DNA from: Temnothorax longispinosus
Lineage: Eukaryota; Arthropoda; Insecta; Hymenoptera; Formicidae
Length of the DNA: 64,000 nt
Assembly (NCBI RefSeq): GCF_030848805.1
Contig: NC_092360.1
Coordinates: 19,447,701-19,511,700, forward strand
Direction: 5' to 3'
Position numbers and translations under genes: made by a program. Under the pieces are notes generated by a model, which did not search any database, was not told where the DNA came from, and was given only the letters and a program-made list of their open reading frames with translations. How positions within the stretch are numbered: the first letter of the stretch is position 1; every line of letters begins with the position of its first letter. This document shows positions 1-12,004 of this stretch, one piece after another.

Positions 1-1760
1 CGCATCTATTGTTATCTCCGTTAAAGTATACTCATTTATTATGTCGTTTGCATTCGCGATACAATTTAGTCAAGTTTGCGACCAACGAGCGCATCGAAAA
101 AACCACGAAACAAAATTAAAGTTGCATAAGAAAGCGTTTTACATTTTCACTGGAAGCCACAAACGAAACGAGAGATTGCGTAGCGAAGGCGAGTTAATTA
201 GAATCCTCGGGTAATTATCTGACAGCACAGTTTATTTCGTTCATTACGTAAAACTGCATGCCGGTGAATGCTTCAAATTCGTCGTTTCGGGCAATCCCAT
301 CAAGCGCGAGGAATGCCAACGAAATCACGTGATCTCATTGCTTCCGGGTCGGATCAGATACGCGCGAATAGGTACATCATCAAACGAAGTGCCGCTGGGT
401 GATTCGCATCGATCGACTTACGTAAAAGTAACCGATGTAATGAGCGCGAACTCGATTTTACCATGCGCCACTGTTTGTTTTGCAAACGCGAAATACAAGG
501 TCTCTCACACGGTATCATTAGCAATTGCGAATAATGCTCACCATTCCGTAAAATCCATCACATTAAAAGAAAACATGTGCTTACGCTCTTCTTAATTTTC
601 ATTGCAAGTATGAAAGGCTGTTCCAAACTCGTCGATTTTTATCTTAATAGATCACAGTCATTGTTATTCGTCTTTACTTCAATTTGATTAATTTTCTCTT
701 TTGATTATAATTATTGAATAACCAACGATTAAATAATTTGGCAATTAAGTCAAAATACTAAAAAGCTGAAGACCGAAAATTCAAAAAGACAATGCTCATA
801 AGTTCCGATAATTTTTTAATCAATTCTTTAAAAAAATTTGTATTAGAGTGTCATTATTTGATAATCAACATTAAATAATTTGACAATTACTTTAAGAGAA
901 AATTAGAAAAAAATAAAAAAATTAAGAAAAAATATCTTATAAATCTAAGTAGATAAGCTTTATTAAATTGCACCTAAAATCAATTTAGAATATATTTTTA
1001 GTTCTGGGAGCATTCCTGACCTTGTCAGTCATGACATCATTTCTCCATATTAGTTGCGAGTTAAATAAAAATTGTAAGCAATTTAATACTTGATACATGG
1101 CATATTACGATACGTCAGTTGCAGTAGATGGATAATAGGTATCGAATCGTACGAATGTATACCATGGTGGTTACATGAAACTGACAAAGTCACATATACG
1201 GAATTCACGAATATGGTCACACTGTGAAACTCGCGAGATTGTCTACCTATCGACAGAGTTAACGAACTCACTAATTAACTATTCCAACATCGTTGCTGAC
1301 ATTGACCTCGCTCGAAAGTGAGAGTAAGAGTTTGCAGACTACGTAGTAGATTATGATAATTAACGGAAAGATTCGATCCGTCGAGAGTGACGATATATAA
1401 AGTCAAAGGAATACGATCGCCTGAAGTAGCAGCCATAAATCTCTCACCACGTTATTTTGTATTATTAATGACTATCTAAAGTAGTTGTCTATATTTTATT
1501 TACGTGTACATGTATACAAATATATCTATATACATACAAATATATATGTAAACATATATTATTAGTTATTTATTGGTCGGCGCGCAGTTATTATGGTTGG
1601 AAAATATCTATTAAAATTAAAAATAATTTAACGCGAACATCTTGTTGCGTCTCTGTGGCCTTTCGTTATATATGTTTGATTTGTAATTATTTGAGCTTAT
1701 CACGATTATCAATATATTTATTAAATAAAGTAAAAAAATATATATTATATATCACACATA
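1..1760. other. AT-rich intergenic DNA, no gene recognised
   Basis: I find no convincing exon. The only open frame of note (329-595, 88 codons) has no recognisable motif. A TATATAA string near 1394 could be a TATA box but nothing downstream supports a gene. Confidence 0.5.
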
Positions 1761-1976
1761 TGTACACGGAAGAAAAATAAAGTTGCTTCAATTAAACGTC
1801 GACGTCACGGGCTGCCACAAACATAAATAGTTAATTCAATTGGATATTATTGAACTAAATATTTAAATTATTAAAACAATTATCTGATATTTTTTATTAA
1901 TATTGATGTTGCATCAATAGATTTTATCTCAACTGACACTGATGATGTTGATACATCATTTTGTTTCCGTGTACAT
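1761..1976. repeat. Short-TIR MITE-like element
   Basis: The ends carry inverted copies of TGTACACGGA and TCCGTGTACA around an AT-rich, non-coding 216-bp body. The arrangement looks like a small non-autonomous DNA transposon. Only the terminal 10-12 bp pair well, so the call is modest. Confidence 0.4.
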
Positions 1977-2461
1977 GTTTAATTGTTAAATATAATTTCG
2001 ATATAATTTCTGCAAGTTTTGTTTTTTCTTTCAGAATAATTTTTTCCGAGTTTGGTCAATATTCCCCCATTTTTCCTGGCTTTTTTACACGTTAGTTAAG
2101 AAAAAGTCGCGTCCTTGTGTGTACGTCGAATGAAAATATATGCGCTACATTACACGGAACATAGTAATTTTACGATAGCGTATCTACAAAAGACATCCAT
2201 AAGACCGTAGGTCAAAATCGTTAAAAAGATCTCGTACAACACTTTTGTCATTCCTACAGTTCTGTTCCTATCACATAAACCTACTTTTACGCGATGCATC
2301 GAAAGTCAAGTCACATCTCCGTACTACGCAATAGCTTCCAAAACGCCGGAAGCTATTTACATTGGATAAATAACGTGTAGAAATCGTTTACACTATAAAA
2401 TCAATCGACAGCAGCTCATTTAAATCGTAATTTCAACAAATTTAAATTTTGGCGCACTTAC

Positions 2462-3083
2462 TTCATTGCAGACGCGCAAAAAGATCCCGGTACTTTTTTG
2501 GCGATAAAAACACAACAAAACAAAACACAAGGTACATTCCGTGCGTTCGAAGATCGAACTCATCGAAATAACATATTTACATTTGCCTATATTTGATAGG
2601 TACAGTATTATATATTTAGGAAGCCATGAAAAATGCACCTCAGCTGCGAAGTTAATTCGTAAAAAAACGCTTGCTTATCTACCTTTAGGAAAAGCAGGAG
2701 CGTCCACGTCGAAGATCTCGGGTTTCTTGATCTCCGATTTCTTTCGATCCGGGGTCATCGCGTTCTCGACCATGTTGCCGGCCGCGCTGAGGAATCGATC
2801 GACGAAGAAGTCTCCTGCCAAGGAAGGTCTCCCCAAGGAAGAGGTGCTCCGTCCCGAAAATCGGCGTCGGTCCTGTTCCGCGTGTGGCGCGCGGTGCGAC
2901 GGTCACTCTGGCACTGTTACAAACACGGCCGAACTCGCGACACTTAGAGGCGAACACCTCGCGCATGTCGGCCAATTAGACCACGCCGTGGGAGCCCCAC
3001 CGGCGCGGCACGGCTCCCAACTCTTCTCTCTCACGCGCGGTTTTTCCTGAATCGCACCTGCCTGTCTATCAGCGAGCCACAAA
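2462..3083 (-). other. GC-rich island with a possible minus-strand exon
   Basis: This is the only strongly GC- and CpG-rich patch in the first 6 kb. On the minus strand a pyrimidine-rich tract ends in CAG just above 3083, a reasonable acceptor. An open frame runs through about 2910-2684 with a plausible hydrophilic segment (for example KKSEIKKPEIFDVDAPAFPK) and ends at AAAG followed by GTAGAT, a possible donor. A second donor-like GAA|GTAAGT lies at 2462/2461. I do not recognise the product, and several overlapping frames are open here because of the GC content. It could be a first exon, a 5' UTR exon or simply a CpG island. Confidence 0.25.
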
Positions 3084-5104
3084 CTGAAAAGGCAAAACAA
3101 AACGATCAGGTATCTCTGAGAACAATAGTCCTCCGTGAAAAAGTAAAATCGTCTCGAATAAACTGTGTCAACGATACGAGGGACGTCGAGGGAATCTGTC
3201 CCGAAGGGGGCAGATGCCAAACCAATGCGCGATACGACGCGTCGTATTTTAGACAGATGCACGCCGGTGTGCAGAGAGCAAATATGTACAGAGCGTCTCG
3301 AAATTGTCGTTATTTCCTTTATTCGTGAATCTTTGAGCGATGCGTGAGATCAGGCTGCCTCTCTCGCAAAAAATGCATCTGGTATTTAATAAAAACGTGA
3401 CACCTTTTAATTATAAATCAAAATTCTTCAACCATTTTCCTAGATTGTAAATTTCTTTAAACGACCTGAGTTAATTTTCTCTTAGCAAAATTGCCAGAGA
3501 AATCATAAATTATAAATCTCTATAACACAAGTATTCTCGAGAATAAATGCTCAAGTTAAGATAATCTATTAAAATATAATATACTTGAGATTAAATGCTA
3601 AAGTTACGAGACATCGATATTTTTAGAACATAAGTGTTTAGAACATAACTTGAAATAAAAAATTCAAAAAATTAATTATTACAAATGATAATATATATCT
3701 TAGTCTTCAATTAATTTCAATTAGTTATTTTTCTTTTGTCAGAATATGACACGAGATACGATCGCGTTTGAGATTATAAACATGCAGAAGGAGATTTTAT
3801 CCCATTAAACGTATGTCAAAAGCAAATACTAGATAAAAGATAATAAAGATAAGTAAAGGTAAAGATTTGCAATATGTTTCTAGTTTTCAAAAGATAAATC
3901 ATTCCTTTGAATAATATTTAAAAAAAAACAGATAGTAATTTATTATCACTATTTTTTATTATTATTATTTCATTATTCATATTCTATTAACTCACTTAAT
4001 CTCGAAAATATCTAGAACATGTAGTAGAAGATTGATAACCATTTAATGACAAGTAAGTTATAGATAAATTATTAATGCAAGTCGTTCGAGTCTCTTAAGA
4101 TACGGGCTGTATTTCGTAGTGCAGCTATACAGATTATTAATTATTATGGATACTACACACCGTGTTCTTCAGCACGAGAAAAATAAGCGTGTCACACGTG
4201 CGCCAGCAATTTCGAATTACCGTCCTATTATCTGTTCCACTCATTGAACGCTTTAATTGAACGCTTTCACGTACGCGATGATGTCAAGGAAAGGAAAGAG
4301 TAGCTCCAACGTTCAGAGATAGAGTCGATATTTTCAGCACGACTATCAGTGATAACAAAACAGCAGATATGATATTCGACTATAATCGGCTCAAAATCGA
4401 CTCAAGACCATATAATACATGTCACTTAAATCAAATGCTCAAACACCTTTCACAAGAAATTGAAAAAGGTATTTGAGCCTAATTGTGCCTAATTAAAATT
4501 ATAAACAATATTTTTCAAAAATATAAGTGTAATCAAACCAAGTATTTCATTAATAATTGAATTAATTTCGATACAAAATATCTATCGTTTGCTTTTCTTA
4601 AGATAAAGCTAATATGGCTGTTAACAACAATTCTTCTTGCAGAGACCTTATATACTGTCTAAAACCTGCTTTTATAATGACACTCAAAAATAGATTTTTC
4701 CAAAAATATTAGGATTAATAAAATATTACGATTAATGCTCCAGCATAAACGTAACATCAGTTAAATTGATCGAGTACTAAGGTAAATAACATAATACATA
4801 GTGTTTCTTAAGTACTGTTCAATATTTTAGGAGTTGATTTTTAAGATCATTTTATGAAGGAAAATTTATGCGAACATATGATCTCAATAAAACCACTTTT
4901 CAGAAATACAGACTGTTAAAAATTCTATAAAATTATCATTTTTTTTTCTTAGTAGTTCTTTAAAAAAGGTTGTAATATAGTTATTTGTGTAACATGCTTT
5001 TTTATATTTATATTAGTTGTACCTTAATTCTTTCAAAAACAATTAGACAAAATTCAGTTGCCAACTAAAACGCCAATTATACGTAAAAATAAAAGTAATA
5101 CTTA
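3084..5104. other. AT-rich intergenic DNA, nothing recognised
   Basis: Long A/T tracts and short interrupted frames only. I see no RNA gene, motif or splice-bounded exon. Confidence 0.5.
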
Positions 5105-5261
5105 GGGCCACTTCGACCAAGCTCTGATTAATTTAATCGTTGATTAGTCCATTAGAAATGACCAATCGTATTTTCTCATTAAGCAGATTGGCAAATGTGA
5201 TTGGTCATTTCCAATGGACTAATCAACGATTAAATTAATCAAAGCTTGGTCGAAGTGGCCC
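5105..5261. repeat. Hairpin MITE (157 bp)
   Basis: The two ends are near-perfect inverted copies (GGGCCACTTCGACCAAGCT and its complement), and the pairing continues for about 60 bp per arm around a short loop. It is non-coding. The flanking TTA and TA fit insertion at a TA-containing target. This is a typical foldback MITE. Confidence 0.8.
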
Positions 5262-7429
5262 CTACTCTATCTATTTACTACCTTTTTATTCTGTCTATTT
5301 ATGTGAGGTTGAAAAAGAAACCTCTTTCCATTTAGAAGCTATTAGGAAAAAAACTATAATTTTATAGAATTTTTAACATCCTGCATCTCTGAAACGAAGC
5401 TTTTGAGATGATTTTTTATTAACTTTTCTTCATAAAATAATCTCAAAAATCAACTCGTAGAATATTAGAAAGTAAATTAAGAAACACTCTATATATATAT
5501 GACATAAAAATATAGATTATTAGCAAAATTGTTTCTAAACTTATTTTTTTTTTTCTACATCCAAGACCATTTACTGGAAATATTCAGATCTCTCAGTTTT
5601 TCACAATGTATCATCATTATAAAATTTATTTCATATTCCTATTTCATAATTCATATTGCATAATGCAAAAGATATTGAATTTTAACCAGTCGATTGCAAA
5701 ACACGTAAATAATATCTACATGAGAATACTACTCTTCAAATACTCGCAATATCGCTTTCAGAAATCGTCTGCGAGCAACAGCAGTAATAACAAAACCGAT
5801 ATGCTAATCGAAACTCATATCTTTTTATTATCAATCGTGCCGCATTATAATTATCAGCATTCTTACTATCGAACATTCTTTTATCACTAAAACGCAACTA
5901 CAAGAATAATTCGTGCGGCAAAATAAGCTAACTTTGAACAGTTATAACAAACAAACATTTATATTTAAATATTATTACATTTACATTTACATTTAAATAT
6001 TATTACATTAAGTATTACATTTAAGTATTATATATTAAGTTATATATATATTAAGTAGCTGAACATTTAAGTCTGAAAAAAGAATAATATTAGTCATTTC
6101 TGAGGCGGCCATGATCGATGCCAACGATGCGTATCGCCGAATCTACTCGTAATGCCAAGGTCGACCGGTACCGTCAAAAGGATTCACCTCGCAACTATTT
6201 GTCTCTCGAAAAAAAAATAGCTATTGCAATATTCCGTCCTTTGTTGACCTTCTTTGTGTTTCTCTAAATAAATTATCCACGCTGTGAAAGAACTACAGGA
6301 TGATTATTGATTAATGACTGCTGTTGAAATTGCAGTACTAGACACGGTCGAGACCGTCGACCTCGCGACGATACCGGATGTGATTAATCTCGCGCGACTC
6401 GATGTAGTCCAAAAATCGATCATTGCTAATCGTGGCCAGATAAATTTATTGACGTATGGAAATAAGAAGCTGAAGCTTAACATAACTTTTTGTAATTCCT
6501 GCCGCGACACTATTAAATAAATCAACAGCGGACGTATTTCAGGAACGCAATCGATTCTAAACGAGGCATCAAGACAGTTACGTCAATATTTATCGCAAAT
6601 AATTAATAATCGGAACATTATCGGACAAGAGTATCAAACAAATCAAGACGATTGATACGGCTGCCGCCACTAAACAGGATTAATCCGACGTGTTCTATCA
6701 TATTATCTCATTCGATATAAAAATTAATTTTGTCTAATGTCGCTATGAGTCCATCGGAAAAGATATGAAGAAAGAGAATATCGCAAAGAATAATTCATTG
6801 AAGTTACGTTATCCATTGCTCTTTTCAGAAGTGCACGGCGAAACGTGCAGGAAAACGTTATGGAAAATCACCGGTTCTACCGTGCTGCCGGTTTTGCGGA
6901 AAGATAACACGCACGCCGACGAGTTCGCTAAGTCGCCGCGCCGGGCAGAAATTCCAAAGCGGACACGTCTGCCGTCTCTTAACGAGAACTACTTCTCCGC
7001 ACCGGGGAATCGTAACTCATTTCCCGGCACGAGAACTCGTTCACGAGGTAATGACTCTCGTGACACTCTCGGAGCCTCTTATTTGCGGCGCGGTGCGGCG
7101 CGTCATCGTCATCGTCATCCATCGGTGGGCCTTCTCGAGTGACCCACAGACCCCATCACTGGCGGCCTCATTCGCGGGTCGACAAACTGGCACGACCGAG
7201 CAGCCGAGACCAAGCCGGTAGCGAGTTATGCCAATTTGTCCCTTCCACTTCCGCCAATCCCAGTTCTTAACATTGTCACCGATTCAAATGACGCGGACGA
7301 TAAAGAGATTGAATACATTGTGCGTGGCGCATTTATGATAAAGGTAGCGTGTACCTTCTACGCGATGGAACGGCCAGCTAATTACGTAAGTGGCATTGTC
7401 GCGTTTCACATTTTGCGAATTCAAAAGAA
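5262..7429. other. Intergenic DNA with a GC-rich patch at 6820-7200
   Basis: Mostly AT-rich. At 6820-7200 there is a CpG-rich stretch with an open frame of about 125 codons (6765-7142) rich in Arg and His. Its composition looks like a GC-island artefact and I recognise no domain. Frames at 6304-6525 are open on both strands, which argues against either being coding. Confidence 0.4.
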
Positions 7430-7729
7430 AATAGTATATTGTACAACTAGTGGGAAAAGTGGTCGATTCTGAATGAGTGTGAAGTTGGTCGCACGAGCGA
7501 AGCGAGTGCGACCATCACACTCATTTGGGCTCGACCACTCTTCCCACGAGTTGTTCATACTATTTTTCCTAACAAGAGCGTGAAACAGGCCGCGCTTGTT
7601 TTACAATTTCATTTCTCCACTAGTTGAGAAATGGCTCCATTTTTCAACTAGTGGAGAAATGGATCGTTTTGCTCACTCAAAACAAGCGCGAAAAGCGGCC
7701 TATTTTACGCTCGCGTTAGGAAAAATTAT
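7430..7729. repeat. Two adjacent palindromes
   Basis: The first palindrome (7430-7568) pairs AATAGTAT...GGTCGCACGAGC with GTGCGACC...ATACTATT. The second (7561-7729) pairs TTTTCCTAACAAGAGCGTG with CGCTCGCGTTAGGAAAA and has ACTAGTTGAGAAATGG near its centre. Both are non-coding and hairpin-forming, like foldback MITEs or one composite element. Confidence 0.65.
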
Positions 7730-8496
7730 TTTTCTAACGTTTACAATTGATGCGAATTGATGGGCTTTAAAGATATCAGTTTATGAGGATCGATACGTCA
7801 CGCAACTTAATTGCAATCACATACATAATATTATAAATGCGAATATTATTACAATGTTGCTATTTATCGAAATGTCTCGCGTTCCACGATTGCCTATCTT
7901 GGTACATCTCGAATAAAAATTATCAACAAAACCGTACTGTGTTATATTTTTATCAACGTTACGATCGTTCCGTGATTCATGGAATAAACTCGGCGCGTGT
8001 TTTATCAGGTTGCACTGATACCAATTTACATATACATTTACGACCACCCCGGCGTAATTTGTGGAAATGTTCGCGGTCTCGGTATGGCCTCGCGGAAACT
8101 TTTGTCGCGCCGTAAAAAAAATTTCCGCGGCGAAAGCGCGCGCGTAATTTTATCAGGTCGACGTTTCGAGCGACGAGAAAGTGTAGCATCGCGATATATG
8201 TTCCCGCGTCCTTTTTCCTTTGGTCAGTAAACGAGCTGTGTTGTAGTCGAACCATTTTATCAAGCCCGACACGCGCATATAGCGAAGTTTCTTTCCGGCT
8301 GGTGAACATGGACTTTCTTGCGATTTCGTTTTCGGTACAAAAAACACGGTCAAAATAATACGCAATCGCATCAGAGAACTGATTGGATTATCAGCTATCA
8401 CCGCGCGAGCACAAAAATCGATACGTCAATCCATATTTGATAACGTTGGAAACTCCGTAAGTGTCTCGATAATTCTAATTAATAAATATTCACTAT
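7730..8496. other. Intergenic DNA, no gene recognised
   Basis: Several short frames overlap on both strands at 7817-8400. None carries a recognisable motif or good splice borders. Confidence 0.4.
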
Positions 8497-8692
8497 TACC
8501 GTGCCGAGTTCGTCAAAGAATCGCAATGAGTTAAGATTCCTTAACTCTTTTCTGTACATATGTCATTCATACATTTTTTAGACCATTTATCCATTTCTTT
8601 TTTACTTATTAAAACAAAAAAAATTAAGAATGCAAAAATAATTGTTACGACACAAAATGCAATTCCCTTTAGAGAGAATCTGTTCTATTACA
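8497..8692 (+). repeat. Direct repeat, copy 1
   Basis: This block of about 196 bp is matched by 9817-10012 with small indels. Both begin ACCGTG(C/T)CGAGT and end CTGTTCTATTAC. It has no terminal inverted repeat and no coding potential. It is either a dispersed repeat or part of a local duplication. Confidence 0.75.
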
Positions 8693-9816
8693 TTTAATTA
8701 AGTGAATTAAAATGTGGGATTCCCCGGCATTGACGCGATAACATTGCAATTAAGATTACTTAAGAGTGTTTTGAAGTAGTCTGCGCATTCTGGTAAGGCG
8801 ACACACAGCGAGGAAATATATAATTTCTAATAGTAATTATATACCTAGTAATTATTGCATGGTTATTTTTAAACTAATTCCGCCTTTTAAATGACCTTAA
8901 GATTACTTTCACAGATAAACTCAAAATTCATATAAGAATGTGACGAGAACACGTCTCTCGGCAAAAGGGGAAACTCGCAATCGCTTCCACGAAGTCTCTT
9001 ATCTTGCGTAATGGATCATCGTATGCGAGCGAAATATTCGATCGCAATCGAGAGTCATACATCTCACGCGGAATATTAAAGACCGGCAATAAAACTGATT
9101 GTTGAATCGCGTTCCGTGGATTCGCGGTTGTGTGAGGACGATTAATTCTGAGCACGTGCGATTCGGTGTTTGCCCATGTCGATCTGGTGATCTCGTGAAT
9201 AAGCGCTGATAAGAAAACGGCAGGAGGCTCGTCTCACGTGTCAATCACTAGCTAATCACGCGAGCTGCCAATGCGAGCGGTAAGCAAGCTCTCGGTCTCC
9301 ACGTGACCGGACAATACAATCTGCAAAAGTGCGAAATAGTTAGCTCCTTGCAATTCACAAGAAAAATTAATTTTAACAAATATGCATAGTGCGATAATCG
9401 ATTTCTGTTATCCAAGGATACTTTATTATAAAGACAATCTGTGAAACTTTCGTGTACTTGAAAAACGGCACACGGCGAAAATGTTCTTTTAGAATTTACC
9501 CTGAAAATTATGGTAGTTGTGGGACAACATGTATTGCGAAGAATTTTATGCGAGCTATTCTGATTAATATTTATCATATTAGAAAAATATTAATATCTAT
9601 TACAATAAAATATAAAATATGTTGAATTAATTTTACTAAAATATACAATAAAATTTCAATAATTTTTCCAAAATTACCAATCTGCTTGGTAATTTTTATT
9701 ACGTTGTTTGTAAAATGTCTTTTGTATATTTTAAAAATTCCTTGGTTGCCAAGTTGTCCCAAGTTTGTAGTGAATTTAACGGTAAAATATAACAAAAAAT
9801 TCTCTCCGTGTACGAC
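8693..9816. other. Intergenic DNA between the two direct repeats
   Basis: Between 8930 and 9250 there is weak resemblance to the DNA upstream of the two receptor genes (for example GGAATATTAAAGACCGGCAA). No exon is recognised. Confidence 0.35.
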
Positions 9817-10012
9817 TACCGTGTCGAGTCCATCAAAGAATCTCAACGAGTTAAGATTCTAACTCTTTTCTGTGTCTGTCATTCATACATTTTTTAGACC
9901 ATTTATCCATTTCTTTTTTATTTATTATAAAACCAAAAAAAGAATTAAGAATGCAAAAATAATTGTTACGACACAGGATGCTATCTCCTTTAGAGAGACT
10001 CTGTTCTATTAC
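9817..10012 (+). repeat. Direct repeat, copy 2
   Basis: Second copy of the block at 8497-8692, same orientation, about 1.3 kb downstream. Confidence 0.75.
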
Positions 10013-11690
10013 GAATTAAATTGTTGCACAATCATCCTTTGTCTACGTGAAATGTTGCAACGCGATTGTACATATCGGTTGGTTGCGCGACAATTCGCTC
10101 GCTGATTACGATGCTTCGCCTTAATTGCGGAGATCCGCCGCGCGATCTCCTCGATAAGCATTGCACGATTTCGCACATGAGTGAAATATCCGAAAAAAGT
10201 GAAAAGCTTCCTCTGGCGCGTGTTTTCTCTTGTTAATTGGAAATTTATAATGACTAACATGCGAGTGCTTCCGTCAACTTATGGCCCGCCGTCGAATCCT
10301 CGTTAAATATAATTCCGTTTCAGAAAGTATTTAATTAACATGTAAATTTCGACAATATTTAACATGCAACGTTCGCCTTTCTTCCGTAAGATAAATACAA
10401 ACGCAGGTGTGTAAATTAATGTACGTGATTGCATCGAACGTGTGATGCGCAATTAAAAAAACGTCATTACATGACTCGATACTTGAAAGGATTAAAACGA
10501 CCATGTTGGATGCACATGGGACGGAAGTTTTCAGATCGTATAAGTCAGTCTTGGTATAAGTATAAGCGAGTCTTGTCGCTTTATGACATCGCATTGTAGC
10601 GTAGTATATGTGTACAGACTGACTAAAACTAAGACAGCAATTTTGCACGTTCATCGCGGGCGACGAGCCTTCCGTCGAACGTTTCGAATGACGGAATATT
10701 TACACAGATTTTGTCCCACCTCAAATGGAAACTCTCACACTAAAGCGTCGTGTGTCGTGGAAAAGTTTTATTGTAGGTATATGTCATAGAATCCAACTGT
10801 TAGCACTGTAAAAGAGAAATAAATAGATATAAATATTTATTTGTTTCGTGCATTTGGGCTTTAAAAGAATTTACAAAAACTATTTCTAATTTATGATATT
10901 CCATACTGAAATCATAATCACCAAAAATTTAATAAAAAATATATAATATTGCTGCTTTAAATTATGTAAACATTAAACATCATAATTCATATTAAATTCT
11001 GCAATTACAACTGTTTATACAATTACAATTACATTATTGTTACAACCATTACCCTGCATTGCAGCTATTATAATGTTATTCTAGAATATGTCTTAGACTT
11101 TCTTTCTATAACATAAAATGCCTTAAAAATAAATAAATAAATGAAGTTTTTGCAATGATATTTGATAAAAATTATTGATACCTGCAAAAACGTGTATTCT
11201 TCTAGTGCAGAACGTTTTTTCTATCTCTTTATCCAGTATTTAGTTAAATAAAACCGTCCTTTTTCGAACTTGATTGCATTAAGTAATTTTATTATAAACA
11301 TATAAAAATAAGATTCTCCTAATCAAGAATTTTTTCCTATCATCATATTTAATTTAAATATAGCGACGTTTAAACTAACATCATATTTAATTTAAATATA
11401 ATGACGTTTAATGTAGCTTAATGTGAAATAAATTTGTCCGATACGATGATCACGTACACCATTCAACACGAGGACATGCGTCAAACATGTGCGTCAAATA
11501 TGCGCGCCGGAGATGCGGAGAGTGCAAATCTTTGTTTCACGATAAGAAAACGGGCAAAGATAATCCTTCGAAAGCCGTACACGTGACATTGAAGGTAGGC
11601 TAGGTCTTCCAGCTGCCTTTCTTCGCGGATTCATAATGCATATCGCGCTACCATTATCGTCTCAAATAGTGCATTCGGAGGGATAAAAAA
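10013..11690. other. AT-rich intergenic DNA
   Basis: Only short, motif-free frames. A short block (CATCATATTTAATTTAAATA) is tandemly duplicated at about 11342-11405. Confidence 0.45.
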
Positions 11691-12004
11691 GCATTCGTGA
11701 GAACGAGGAAAGCTGGCGAAATCGTGCCTCGAGAAGCACCATACCAAGTATATAATCTGTTGACATACGTTAAGCAGCGTCTAACGTCTATCTTGAATAT
11801 TTCACCAGTCGTAATAACGCTCGTTATCTTGATTGCCCATTATTTCTTCGCGGATTCACGATTCTACAATGTGCGGAATTACGCGGAATCGCTATGTAAT
11901 CATGGAGAGACTATGGTACGATAAATGGTGCATGAATTTGATCGATTTTGCCTACAATCTCGAAGGATCTCCGCAGTCAGTCAGCGGAGATAAGCGCGAT
12001 CGGA
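11691..12004 (+). promoter_or_regulatory. Upstream/5' UTR region shared with the second receptor
   Basis: This stretch is recognisably homologous to DNA upstream of the second IR75-like gene. GTGAGAACGA followed by GAAAGCTG occurs at 11697 and 58561, and a block just before the start codon (CGAAGGATCT at about 11962) matches CGAAGGGATCT at about 59527. Shared upstream DNA shows that the duplication included flanking sequence. Transcription signals within it cannot be pinned down by eye. Confidence 0.45.

Noticed and set aside
1394..1400. TATA-box-like string
   Set aside because: AT-rich DNA yields many such strings and no gene follows.
6304..6525. Complementary frames of about 70 codons on both strands
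   Set aside because: Neither has a motif, splice context or neighbour support. They mirror each other.
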